The notes under the pieces: generated by a model | Told to the model about the DNA's origin: nothing | Seen by the model: only the letters and a program-made list of their open reading frames with translations | Database searches by the model: none | In this document: positions 26,625 to 37,629 of the stretch, piece by piece | Layout: every line of letters begins with the position of its first letter | How positions within the stretch are numbered: position 1 is the stretch's first letter | Position numbers and translations under genes: made by a program | Source: Callaeas wilsoni | Lineage: Eukaryota > Chordata > Aves > Passeriformes > Callaeidae | DNA length: 64,000 nucleotides | Reading direction: 5' to 3' | Assembly (NCBI GenBank): GCA_013398955.1 | Contig: VWPU01018615.1 | Span: 124,001-188,000, forward strand

Positions 26625-26983
26625 AGCATTACAGAAAAGTAAGGCTGGAAGTGCTCTCATGAAGTCCATTCCCCTGCCCCAGGGCAAAATCTATACATAA
26701 ACCATTCCTGACAGATATTTGTCTAACTTGTTCTTAAAAACCTTCAGTGACAGAGACTTTGCAACCTCCCTAGGCAATCGACTGCAGTCCTTAACTATCC
26801 TTACCATTAGAAAGATTTTCCTAATGTCTAACCTCAATCTCTCCACTACAGTAAGCTTGACTCTTACTTTGTGCTCTATCCCCAGCAGAACTGGAAAACA
26901 GTTTCTACTGCTTTACTCTTTACATGAAATTTCCATATATTTTTAAATGGTTATCACATCTTCCCTCACTCTCCCACTCCCTA
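26625..26983 (-). mobile_element. Ancient CR1 LINE, 3'-terminal part (left half of a split copy)
   Basis: Read on the plus strand the block gives, in order, the antisense landmarks of the CR1 3' region: a GGCTGGAAGTG start word, CCATTCCTGACAGATATTTG, TCTTAAAAACC, TTTGCAACCTCCCTAGGCAA, TTTTCCTAATGTCTAACCTC and GGTTATCACATCTTCCCTC. The CR1 coding strand is therefore minus, and the 3' end of the element lies at the left. Divergence is high and the terminal repeated octamer is lost, so this is an old subfamily. The match stops near 26,983 and resumes at 28,552, indicating one copy split by an insertion. Confidence 0.85.
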
Positions 26984-27109
26984 AATGCATAATGGCCATT
27001 TAGGTCATATGCAACCTGCTGGAGCAATTTATTTGGTCTCCCATGTAGTCCCCTCAAGGAGCCTCCCTGTTCTGGCACTGCCACCCCTGTACCAGAGATA
27101 TCTCCACCC

Positions 27110-27640
27110 AAAACGCCAGCAGTTAAGCAAAACGAGACGCAGGGAGAGAAGCCAAACTGAATGGCAGCCTCTCAGATTGCCTTCCTGCAAAGGAAGGTCC
27201 CACACAAACCAGCAGAAGCCATTGTGGAAGAGATGTCAAGTGGGGAAAGGTACTCACCCCAGAGAAGGGCAGATGAAGAGAGGAAGGGTTGAGTCTAGAA
27301 AAGAGGGGAAGAGGCTCTTACACAACCTGGAATTAGGCTGCAGTTAGTTGGTCTGGAAATGGGAAAGGTCTGGAAACAAAGGTGAAGGAAAGCAGTGAAA
27401 AGCAGGAAGATTACCAAAAGGGTAGGGAATTTGGAAGGGAAGTCAAACCAAATGTACAAATAGAGAGGGATGAAGTAGCTTCAACACAGAGAGAGTGGAT
27501 ATGGGCACTGATGGGAGAAGAGGCAAAGAGAGGTTGCGACAGCATGAAACACAGGACAAGAAATGGAGCAGAAGTCCTGCGTGCCAGGAAATACAGCACA
27601 GAGGTGGGGACACTAAAGGAGCTCCACCAAGTTGTGTTTC
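27110..27640 (+). other. Purine-rich strand-asymmetric segment within the insertion
   Basis: The plus strand is dominated by A and G. By hand count 136 of 180 bases at 27,361-27,540 are purines (76%). The segment is not a simple repeat: motifs such as GGAAGGGAAG and GAGAGAGTGG are scattered without a period. It is open for 87 codons on the plus strand at 27,382-27,645, with a Lys/Arg/Glu-rich translation as expected from purine-rich DNA. No protein family is recognised. Confidence 0.6.
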
Positions 27641-28108
27641 TATGAGCATGAGGATCTTGTAACAGATTAATTCTGTTTCTCTGCTAAAGCAGGGCCTGTG
27701 GGAGTACCAGCCAAGCTGAGCAGTTGCTCCTCGGGAGTAACCTGGTCTCTCTAGATATGGCCCAAGGTCAAGCTTCAGTTGGCAATGACTTTCAGACATA
27801 AGGCTGCGAGGGATTATGGAAAGATTTGAGGGTGCCATCACTTTCACAGGGAAAGGTGTGAGGGAGAAGATATGCAGCTATGACAGAATGGGATCAGGAG
27901 ATGACAGGAAAAGTCAGTGCTAGACTGAAGGGCAGGGGCCCACTGCACAGAGCAATCTCTTACCATTTATTCTGGTTTCCATAGTGCCAGAGCTAATAAT
28001 CCCTCTAGCAGTGCTGAGGATCACAGGGCAGGAACGCCTCTAAGTCAGCCCAGGTCTGACAGAGACTGTGCTGAGATGGAGTTAATAAAATCCTGATGAA
28101 CCTAAGCC

Positions 28109-28122
28109 GACCTTGCAAGGTC
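28109..28122. promoter_or_regulatory. 14-bp perfect palindrome GACCTTGCAAGGTC
   Basis: The sequence is its own reverse complement and is followed by A, so an AGGTCA nuclear-receptor half-site lies beside an opposed CGACCT. The two half-sites form an everted repeat with a 4-bp spacer (11 of 12 positions). It sits in the DNA nested in CR1. The palindrome is seen directly; receptor binding is speculation. Confidence 0.3.
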
Positions 28123-28551
28123 AGGAGGCTTCATACACTGATTCCTAATCCATCCCATAGTGTTGTCCTTATCCTTTGATCATCCTGGATGTCCCTGTGC
28201 CACAGACTCCTCAGTGATGGAGAGATGACTTCAGAATCACACTGTTCTCCTAAACCAGCACTCAAAACACGCACTAGTGCAGAAAGTGGCTGATTTTAAC
28301 AACAGACCTTGGCTGTCCAGAATCCCCACCGCTGTTATCGCAGCACTGGCATGGACTGAGAGTGGCCAATGCAGAACATGCAGAACTTTGTGTGCAAGTG
28401 AGGAGCTCCTTCTGACCATCACACCAAAGCACTGCTGAGTCGCAGCCACATCTTGTCATGTAGCTCAGTGCATCAGACACATCTCCTGACACAAATCTGC
28501 ACTGCTTCTGGGAACCTAGGAAAAAATCTTCAGAAAGTTTGAGAGTTACTG

Positions 28552-30380
28552 CTCTAGTCTGAAAAAGACCCTTTTTTCAGTTCCCAAGGGTCATGTTTTC
28601 TAGACCTCTGGCCATCCATTCTGCTCTTCTCTGGATGCTTCCAATGGGCCCACAGAGCGCTGCTCAGAGCAGAAATAGTACACAAGCCACACAAATGCCA
28701 AGTAGAGTGGAAAAATTATTTTGAAGGCAGACTCCTGTCCATATATTCTAGCATAATATTCATGGCATAGTACTGTTGATTCATAGCCATTTTCTGAACT
28801 CTTGCAACTGCCCATCTGTTTTCTGCAGACCTGGTGTCTCACCAGTTATTCTACATTTTGATTTGCACAGCTGATTATTCCTGTCGAACCACAATTTAGA
28901 ACTTGTCCTTGATGAACTGTATCATATTTATTTCAGATCAGTTCTCCAATATAGCACATTAATTTTGAATTCTAATCCTGTGCTCAGAGGGTTTACATCC
29001 TCCCCCTGGTTGGTGTCATCTGGAAATTTTGCATGCAGATTCTATCATCTAAATCATTAATTAAAATATTGAATATTTTCTGGCAATCCAGGGCAGAATC
29101 CCACTTGACAGATCCTTCTAGTTTGACTGCGAATCACTAGTAATTATTCTGAGAACAGCATTCCAGTCAACTGTGTACCCACCTTGTAGCCCATTGTGCC
29201 ACCTTGTTTATGAAAAGGAGAAAATACTTCCAAAAATCAAAATATATTCTTTCTCTACTTACAGGAAAATTAAGCTCCACTGACAAGGTACCTTCTGGGG
29301 AAAAAAAAACCCATGCAAATTCACTTATCATATTATTATCTACAGGCTAATTATTAAAAAATTCAGTTGACTATTTGATTCAAACTTTCCCCCCTAAGAA
29401 TTTAAGATAAGATAGCTACTCCAAAGGGGACAAGGAAGGACCCAGAAGAGTTTATATGCAGGTGCACTGTTTGCTCTTTCACAGATTTTGTGAACCTACA
29501 CTGTCCTCCAAATGTTCTCCAGTGTAGCCACTAATTGTTCAGACATTGTTTCAGCTATATCACCCTATGTTGAAGAGATAATTTAATAAACTCCAACTTG
29601 TTCTAAAGCACCCATTATCCTATCTCATTAGTTTATAATCTGTTCTTTTCCTGCTTTAGTTGGAATTCTTACCTTTCTCAAGGTGGCAGTTCTTTTCCTG
29701 CCACTTGATTAGAGATTACCCTTTTAGGCAAAGAATGATGCGAAAAATTACATTAACTATTCAGTCCTCTCTGCACCATCAGATCATGAGTTTTGTAATT
29801 CCCTCTCAACTAGTAGCCCAGAAACTCAGCCTTCCTCTTATTACTACTGAGAATGTAGCATGTTTCTTTGTTACCATGCCTTTTATTAGTTGTACTTTGT
29901 TCTGTGAACTGGCCTACCTGATTTGACCCTAGCATTTTTCTCATCTTCTTTTACACTCATCTCCAGTAACATATTGAGTTTCCACCTTCTGTATGAGTCC
30001 TCAATTATCAGATCATACAATTTTGTCTCTTCTCATGCTTTTTTACTGGAATGCCTTTCATTTGGGCTTTTAATACTCTTTATTATGACTGGGAAAGAAA
30101 AAGTTATTTCCTTTAAAAACTATCAGAATTTTTCAGGTTTGTATCCCAAGAAAGGTTACTGATCAGTTCTATAAACTCAATGCAATCTACTTTCTTGCAT
30201 ACTATTGCTTTTATTCTCAAGTTCTCTCTTCTCACCTTCTGAAGAATGATAGGCTCATTCTTTCCTGATTGCTACCACTCAAATTGCATTTTACCATCAA
30301 GGCTCAGCCATCTCTTTCCTAATCAAGCCTACGAGCTCTTCCCTTCCACTGCTCTTTCTACATTCTGTAATCCTGAACCT
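28552..30380 (-). mobile_element. Ancient CR1 LINE body with decayed reverse transcriptase (right part of the split copy)
   Basis: Antisense CR1 landmarks resume exactly where the left part stopped: GGTCATGTTTTCTAGACCTC, GCTCTTCTCTGGA, GTAGAGTGGAAAAATTA, ATCTAAATCATTAATTAAAA and TGTACCCACCTTGTAGCCC. On the minus strand, blocks of the RT domain can be read in the correct protein order: an IAETMSEQL block (29,508-29,564), an RWVHS-stop-LE block (within 29,163-29,212, where a TGA stands in for the usual Trp), FNILINDLDD (29,044-29,073) and PDDT (catalytic Asp pair; 29,012-29,023, in a different frame). Stops and frameshifts show that it is long dead. The element is read up to about 30,380, but the last 200 bp are uncertain. 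Function when alive: target-primed retrotransposition. Confidence 0.82.
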
Positions 30381-31539
30381 ATTATACTCACATGATCTAC
30401 TGAATTTAGTATTTAGTCTGTAAAGTGAAAAGATTCTGAATATTTGCTATTGTTTGGTAATATATGATAAAATTATTGGGTGAACCCATATCTTGGGACA
30501 AGAGCCATCTGCAAAAAAGGGTATCTTTGGCATCAGTGTCAGTAAAATGAGCCTACAGATAGGATCAAAATATGTCCCAGCCATAACTGTAAGCCTTTTC
30601 AGGTCACAGCATTTAGCAAAGTGGAAAGGAGGTTTAGGAAATACTCCAAAGGTGGTTACACAGAGGCACTGTCCTCCCAGGCTTCTTTTGCCAGCACTCG
30701 GGTCAGCTGTAAATTGAAATTATTACTCTGATTGCTGCAATAGCTGCAATCACTTAGCATGTCTAGATTCAGTGTTGACACCACACAGGCTTCAGATATC
30801 AAAGCTTTTTTGTACAAATTAGCTCCCTTCTCATGTGGCCATGCCCCCTCCGCTGCCAGCAGATATTGTTCTCTCCTACAGCTAACCTGGCACTCCAACA
30901 AAACAAAAGGAGTACTACAGCAAGGATCAGAGGAGCAACCATATGCACCTGCCATTACATTTTTATTGCAACCCTTAAATTAGCATAACATAGTCCAACG
31001 GATTTCTCTGAGAAATACATACCTACCCACAGTTTATTATTGGTGAGTACATCATATAAATCTACCAAGGAACAAGAAAGATCTCCAAAAAGCAAATACA
31101 GATATCAATTTGATACAAGTTGGAAGTTTTCTCCTCATACAAAGAAAATACAATTCAACCTGTTTCTTTAACAAGCCTCCTGAACGTACGGTGCACTGCA
31201 ATGTTTAATAATTCTTTATTACAGCTGCCAAGATTTGAATATGTTTATTAACATCTTTACCTAAGGCAATTCCAAAGGAATATAAGAATTTCTTACATGA
31301 GGCCAAGCAACCTTCATGCCATTAAGTCTCCAGAACAGGTCTGAATCTGCTGGGTTGCCACCACAGTCAGACTGTTGTCATGGGCTTCCAGAGACGTCAG
31401 TTTCATTTCTCTGAATTTTATGCAGCTCTATTTGCCAGGTCTTTTCCATCCAGCAGCAGTCATGAGGTTACCAGCTTCCCAACACACCCCTGCTCAAGCA
31501 CGGTGGTCACAGTGCCAACTTCTGGGAGCTAAGGGACAG
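30381..31539. other. Unassigned AT-rich non-coding sequence
   Basis: No gene or known repeat is recognised. Decayed 5' CR1 sequence may continue a little into this stretch, but I cannot support it. Confidence 0.55.
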
Positions 31540-31607
31540 CTTAGGTCTTAAGCTATCTTAGGTCTTAGCGGCAGCTTATGTCTGCCACTAAGCAGACATA
31601 GTGGCAG
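31540..31607. repeat. Short tandem repeat followed by two overlapping hairpins
   Basis: CTTAGGTCTTA occurs at 31,540-31,550 and 31,557-31,567, with a third degenerate copy (CTTATGTCTG) at 31,575, giving a period of 17-18 bp. Directly after, TATGTCTGC (31,577-31,585) pairs with GCAGACATA (31,592-31,600), and the overlapping CTGCCACTA (31,582-31,590) pairs with TAGTGGCAG (31,599-31,607). Both are perfect 9-bp stems that cannot form at the same time. It may be a slippage and inverted-repeat hotspot; no known RNA is recognised. Confidence 0.6.
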
Positions 31608-32352
31608 AAGAGTGTAAAACTGGACAGAAAATAATATAATATTGCAAGTGTGTTAGAAGTAATAGGGTTTCCAGCAAAGGAGCGAGCCAGGGTAAGGAAG
31701 AGAGCAGATATCCTCACAGTTGGAATTTTAATGGAAAGCAAAAGAGTGACAAAAATGCCTAGGAAAGCTGAGGACAGGCAGAGAGCAGCGAGGACCAACA
31801 GGACAAGAACAGCAGTGGGGAGCTTTTGGAGTGTGCTGCTGGCTAGACAGAGGAAGGAGAGCCCTGCAGTTGTCCCAGACTTCACATCTCCCATCAGCAC
31901 TGAGCACATGTGGAGGAGAGCTTCCTGTTTCCTCTCCTTCAGGACACATCTCACTGACGCGCACAGAAACCATGCTGTAGATCAAAGCAACGCAAGGCAA
32001 CGGAGACAGTTCGGAGCTGCACCATCACTTCAAATCACTGTTCTGCTGCAGACAGCTGGACACAGAATTACACCCCACTGCAGCCAAAACTCCTTCTAAA
32101 GGCAAATGTTTTATATTAGAAAAATAAATGTCTTGCATATCACTAGTTTACACTGTGGTACTAATCCATTATCTAGACCTACTAAAACAAGAGCAATATC
32201 CAGTCGATTTTCTATGCATTTCTCGCTGCATCTCAGCTGGCAGACATGGAAACAAAGCAGCAGGATCTGCTCATCCTCTTTACCTCCTCCCGCCTCTCGA
32301 ATCAGAAACCATCCCATACAGAGAAAGCACTATATGAACTCCAGCAGACTTT
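31608..32352. other. Unassigned non-coding sequence
   Basis: The segment 31,565-31,954 is open for 129 codons on the minus strand and, in another frame, 149 codons on the plus strand (31,650-32,099). The minus translation is Leu-rich and hydrophobic, as expected opposite purine-rich DNA. Neither frame resembles a known protein, and there is no splice or promoter context to support a gene. Confidence 0.55.
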
Positions 32353-32366
32353 ACACTAGAGGGAGC
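32353..32366 (+). promoter_or_regulatory. CTCF-like motif
   Basis: ACACTAGAGGGAGC matches the CTCF consensus CCASYAGRKGGCRS at 12 of 14 positions; the mismatches are the first C and the C after GG. The CACTAGAGGG core is a common form in real vertebrate sites. Occupancy is inference. Confidence 0.35.
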
Positions 32367-34458
32367 TTTCCGCAGAAAGTCACACCACCATGGCATATCC
32401 CTCTTTCTCATCACATTGTTTTCAATCCATCTGCAGAGAAATAGACCAGACTGAAGTGAAACACTTACTATTTAAAACCTCCAGTTTAGCCAGTTCAAGC
32501 ATTGCAGCAGGTCAGTGATGCAGGGGGAGATGGTACAAAGAAGGTATCTGGCAAGTTCTGCCCAGAGGTGTGCTCCGGCAGACAAGATAAGGCTCAACAC
32601 TGACATGTTGCTGAGAAGCCTCCTGATATGAACCATGTCCATCCTGCAGCCTCACCAAACTCCTGTGTTGAGCACAAGAGCAACTTGTGACAGACTGCAT
32701 TTTATACTGACCCATGAGACCACTCACGGGTGAGCTGTTAATAAGTACTTTAACGAGGAAAGCTGAGAGAAACCTTCCCCAAGGCTTGTGGCCATCCATT
32801 TCTGAAGGCTGAAACATGGATAACTGTGTTACTCACTGCTAATACAAGTGTTGAACTGGTCTTCTAGAGAATTGTTTTAAAATACTATTTAAACTGAAAG
32901 TACTACAAGATGCTAATGACAGTCAGGACCTACTAATTTTCTAAACTCCAGTAAACTGTCCTGAAACTATGAGTGGAACTAGAACAGAAATCCTTACCTG
33001 TGAAAGCATTTGTGGCCTGAAAACCAGCTTCCTGCATACTGCTCTTCCAGCGAAGCTTGAGATTCCCGTCTCAACCTGTCCTTACTGGAGACAACTGCTG
33101 AGCTTGTTGCTGTCAAGTCACTTCCATCTTAGCTCATCAGAGTCCATTTCTCTTTCCATTCCTGTATTTGGCACCATCCAGTTCCCACCTGTTCCCAGGT
33201 CTTTCGATGTGTAAGCAGAAGGGATCTGCACTGAACCTAAGCAGAAGTGTTGGACAGTCCCATCAACCAGCCAGCCAGAGGATTTGTGCCATGATGAATG
33301 TGAAAATGAAGCAAATCGCCTGTCAAGACTTCCCTTCCCTTTTACAATTAAGTTCTAATCCTGTGTTCATCCAGCACCATTTTTTCAGGTCTCGGCCAAT
33401 GGTGATGTTCAATTGTCTCTCCTCTCTTGTGTTCCTCTCCCCTCAGGCACGCTCACTGAGAAATTAAAAAAGAAGAGATTATGTTTCCTGATGACCTGTA
33501 GCAACACTAAAATTAACAGACTCCAGGGAACAAAAACCCAAAATACATTATCAGGGATTGATTGTACACATTAAAGGAGATCTTCAGAAGGCAAATCTTG
33601 CGATTTTGCTGAGATGCAAAGTGTGACCACACAGCTCTTTGAAGTGCAAAGAGGAACAGTGCTGAGGGTGTCATATGCATCTCTGAGAACATGATATGAT
33701 TTACATTTCAAAAGCCATATTTAGCAGAGATGGGGGCAGCAATACAATAACAAAATTGCAGTTAAAAGAGAAAAGGAAAAATACTCAAGGCTCTCAAGTC
33801 TAGTCTATTCAAAACCACTGTGAAATTATTAGCATTTCATATAGCTGCTTCCCTCCTTTTCTGGAGCAGGAAAAGAAAGAGCTATGTGCCAACACTATAT
33901 ATGCCATTCTTACAGTCTTCTGCGGTTAAAAACCTTTGTATTTCTTCCTGTCGATTACCAAACTTTGTATGTCTTGCTGTCGATTATCTTTTAAAAATCT
34001 CAATTGTAACACAGATGATGCAATTGAGATGCCTTCAGACATTCAGTGAGGTTAAAAACACCCACAGGCTACACAACAGAGAGGTGGTTACATTTTTCTT
34101 GATATTGCCACTTCTACATAGCATGGATACTTGCAGCTCAAAGAAAACTACAGTTATTCCAGGTCCAGCTTTTAAAAACTAGGATACAATTACTTTGATG
34201 GTGTGAAGGTGAACAGCAGACAGGCACGTGTTCGAAGGGAAGATTATTTTAGAAAACAAGGAAGAAAGAAAAGAGGACTTGGAGGAGAACCCACTCACTC
34301 CCCAGCCATCCTGTTCCTCATGTAATGATGTTTAGCTCACTATCTCCCAGCTCAGTGGCACAGGCAGGTTGAAAATATATCTGTGAGGATCTTATGACCT
34401 ATCAATGGATTTTAGATGGTGAGTCTAGCCAAGGCTTGCAGTACTGGACTGGACCCAA
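32367..34458. other. Unassigned non-coding sequence
   Basis: No gene or known repeat is recognised. A CTGTCGATTA word is repeated at about 33,947 and 33,978 within a diverged duplication of about 30 bp. Open frames up to 120 codons (33,820-34,182, plus strand) show no family resemblance. Confidence 0.55.
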
Positions 34459-34472
34459 GGTCCACCTGCTGG
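34459..34472 (-). promoter_or_regulatory. CTCF-like motif
   Basis: The minus strand reads CCAGCAGGTGGACC, which matches all 11 core positions of CCASYAGRKGGCRS and 12 of 14 overall. It lies in a GC-richer patch (34,430-34,580) that also has a CAGGTGAGC donor-like word at 34,523. It points opposite to the CTCF-like motifs at 4,527 and 32,353. Confidence 0.35.
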
Positions 34473-37400
34473 AGCGGCCCATGTCAGAGTATGGCAGTCC
34501 CAGCAGCCGCTGGTTTGCAGAACAGGTGAGCAGGTGGGAATAATGCACCGCTTCTTCCCCAGCCCCGCTTCACCTTTCTGACTGGCAAGATCTAGAGATG
34601 AGCTTATACCTGAAGCACAAGTCTGAATATCCCAGAGAGTCCAAAACTGCAGAGAAGATTCTCGTGTTCCTTAGGGTACATCAGCCAGGCCTTGAGGGCT
34701 TCCTTAGGGACCCACCTTGGGGGACAAAAAGGATCTCAAGTGTGCCACGGAAACCAAGTGAGCCTGACACCTGATGAATGTCATTTTCCTTGCAACACAG
34801 TGAATGAAAGCTAGCTGCTAGCAAAGATGAATCTTAATGGTATTGCTTTTTTCCTCTGATTTTGTTATGCCACTATTACTGAAGAACACATGTTTTTGTC
34901 TCAATACACAGCACAGGAATGACTGATTAGTTACTTGTATTCAAATCTAGTAATTTGCATTCAAATCAAATAAGGTTACAGAACAGATTTAAGATGTTTT
35001 CCCCATTTCTTACCAAAACATCTCAACCTAATAGAGAAGAAAGTGGAAATTAAAAGTGAGGGAGGGAGGGAAAAAAAAATTATGTGTAGTATCTTTTATC
35101 TGAAAACACTACATAAAAAAATTTTAGAATAGTGTTTAAAAAGCCATTATTCCTGAACATTGTATAGGTCCTTGAGATACTTTTTCAACCCTTTGAAGTG
35201 CTCTATGCAACTAATAAAAATTTCATATGAGGTTATTTTATTCTAAAATATATACAACTGAGTAAGTATAATATACATGCACAGGAGCACATAGTTCTTT
35301 TGGGTCTTAACATTGTGCTAATTATTCTGTAATGACTATAGGTGGATGCTGCACTCATTTCCCAAGCTGTTTCTCTAGAGGCCTGAGTTTCTTCTGTATT
35401 TATAAGAGCAGGTCCATATTTGCATTCACATTTTCAGTCTTTTAACTTTTGCTTTATAAATCCAAAATTTTGATGCTTCTATTTTCAACATTTTTATTTT
35501 GCATCTTAGAGATGCTCAAGAGATGTGCAGTAATACTTTAGCATCCAGAGAAATTCTCCTATTGTTATATCTATGTATTAGATATAATAAACTTCTAATT
35601 CTTAAAAGAATAAAATATTTTCACTTTACCAAAAATTAATATTTTATTAAAAGAATAATTATTCTCCACATCTTCAACAGTTCTGCTGAACTAGTTAAGA
35701 ACCCGGCAGTGCTGAAGAAATGGTACAACACAGGCACCTTCAGGAAGCACTGCTTCTTCAGATAGAAAGATGTAATTTTAACAACATTATGGGACACCAA
35801 AACATTTAGAGAGTTCATTCAGACCTTAATATTTAAAGCATAGTGCACTGCATCAGGTTTAAGTCCTTTCTTAAGGACTCACGCGAAAGTAGATGCTGGT
35901 ATCTCTTGATTGCCCTAAGTGGGCATTTTCTATCACTGCAGAAGTGCTCTTCTCCCATGCCAGATAACAAACTCAGAGGTGCTGGCAGGATGTAAGGAAC
36001 CGAAGCACGCTGTTGGGGCAAGTCTGTGCAGTGCTCAGTGCTTGCTGGGCCTCGTCACAATTCAAAACCAAGTTCAGTACTTATAAAACGCTTCTCCCTT
36101 ACAGCTACATGGGCTATTTAGTGTTCATTTTCATTAGGCAGCCTTTAATCAGTCACATTTGCACCATTTCAGGTTTCTCAGATTACAAATGCATCCAGGT
36201 GAAGATGACAAAGCAGCCCAAATGATACCACAGCAAATCAGGAAAACTGCAAATTCCACTTGAAACAGCATGTAGAGCTACAACCTTTCTATTGTACTTC
36301 ATATTATCCAGAAATTTTCCACTAAAGCTGAGCTTATGTTTAAAGGGAGAAGGTTTGTGTTTGTTTCCCAACACACTGGCATGTTTGCATGCATGGAAAG
36401 GGTCAGGACCTCTGATGACACATTTCAGTATGGCTCAGCCAACTCCAGTGAAGCCATGTGTTTATCCTTTTGTACCAGCATGGTGCAGAAATGCTGAACC
36501 AACCTGCTTAAGGGCCCAAAAAGGGAAAATATGTATCTGAAAAAGAGACAATAAACAATACCCATAGAACTATAATAAGGTGTGATCTTTCCTGTAATTT
36601 TTTCACAACCTGCAGAGACCCCAGTGGGAACTGGTTAGATGCAAGAGAAAATGTGGACTAGAAAGACTAGAGATTTTCTCTGCTCCATCTGTTGCCTCCT
36701 TTCCAATAGCAACAAGAACTCTGCTTCCACTTCTGCTTTCATTCATCCACTGCAGTATTATGTGAGTCTCAGAAGCAAATCAGATCAAACCATTGTGTTG
36801 TATAAATATGTAGCTGTGCTATAAACATTTTTGGCCACTATGCACTTACACAATGGAATACCTAGAAGAAAAATCAAATCTGTTTGTTTTCCATCCTCTC
36901 CACTTTTCTCAGATTTGGTCCTGAGAAAGACACCACCATCTGAATCTCACATAAATTGCAAACAGAAAGTATTTTGACCATTTAACACCTTATGTGGCTT
37001 ACATGTTCTCATGGTATATTTAGATAAACAACTTATTTCCTTTTTCTAAACATTTAAAGATGCAAAAGGGTCACTGCAAAAAAGAATCTGACAGAGAAAA
37101 AGTAAGCAAAGAGCATAATTAAATCCTGCATTAATATCTACATTTTATGAAGTATTATGCAATCATCAGCCAGGACAAAACTGGAGGAACTTGTTCTGAA
37201 AGAAGAAGTGAAATACTGCTTTTTCCAAGACTGATATTTCCGTAACATCTTGAAAAACTCAGAAGCACTGGCTGACATGTAAATGCTGCAAACTGGTTTT
37301 TTTTTTTGTTGGAGGGGGGATTTTTCCATTTCTTTTCACTACATAAAGTCTGCTTCTCTGGCCCCATGCTTTGGTTCCCACATAGGCTTTAAAAACTCAC

Positions 37401-37629
37401 TCGATGTATTGCCAAAAGGGCTACGGCCATGGGAAGCATTTCCTGTTGTAGCCCTCGGCATCCTTTGGGATGCTAAAGGACAGCATTTCACTAAGGTGTA
37501 TAACACATTTCCTAACAGCAGTATCTGCACAGGAAGCCCACGCATTTACATTTTTAAGAACAGCTTGTGAGCTGTGCTTTAAATTAAATTAATCAAGGGA
37601 GGACTCATGCTTGGATTTCTTGCTTTCAG
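34473..37629. other. Unassigned AT-rich non-coding sequence
   Basis: No gene or known repeat is recognised. A diverged 20-bp direct duplication (TAGTTACTTGTATTCAAAT and CTAGTAATTTGCATTCAAAT) lies at 34,929-34,968. A short GAGGGAGGGAGGG tract followed by an A run is at about 35,058-35,080. A T11 run followed by a G-rich word is at about 37,299-37,320. Confidence 0.55.

Larger units (their letters stand above)
26984..28551. mobile_element. About 1.57 kb insertion inside CR1, possibly hAT-derived
   Basis: This DNA interrupts an otherwise continuous CR1 copy, so it entered after the CR1. Its right end, read on the minus strand, starts CAGTAACTCTCAAACTTTC, which resembles the CAG-GGTTCTCAAACT type of terminal inverted repeat of hAT (Charlie-group) transposons. 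The 8 bases just outside (28,552-28,559, CTCTAGTC) contain TCTAG, as in the preferred 8-bp hAT target nTCTAGAn. The left end near 26,984 shows no matching inverted repeat and no recognisable target-site copy, so it may be truncated or eroded. No transposase frame is seen. The middle is strongly purine-rich on the plus strand. It could also be a composite of several insertions or unrelated DNA. Confidence 0.45.

Noticed and set aside
27382..27645. 87-codon Lys/Arg/Glu-rich frame inside the CR1-nested insert, considered as a transposase remnant
   Set aside because: The amino-acid bias follows directly from the purine-rich DNA. No catalytic or dimerisation motif of a hAT transposase can be seen.
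31565..32099. Overlapping open frames of 129 codons (minus, hydrophobic) and 149 codons (plus, basic)
   Set aside because: The hydrophobic minus frame is the expected complement of purine-rich plus-strand DNA. Neither frame resembles a membrane or other protein family known to me.
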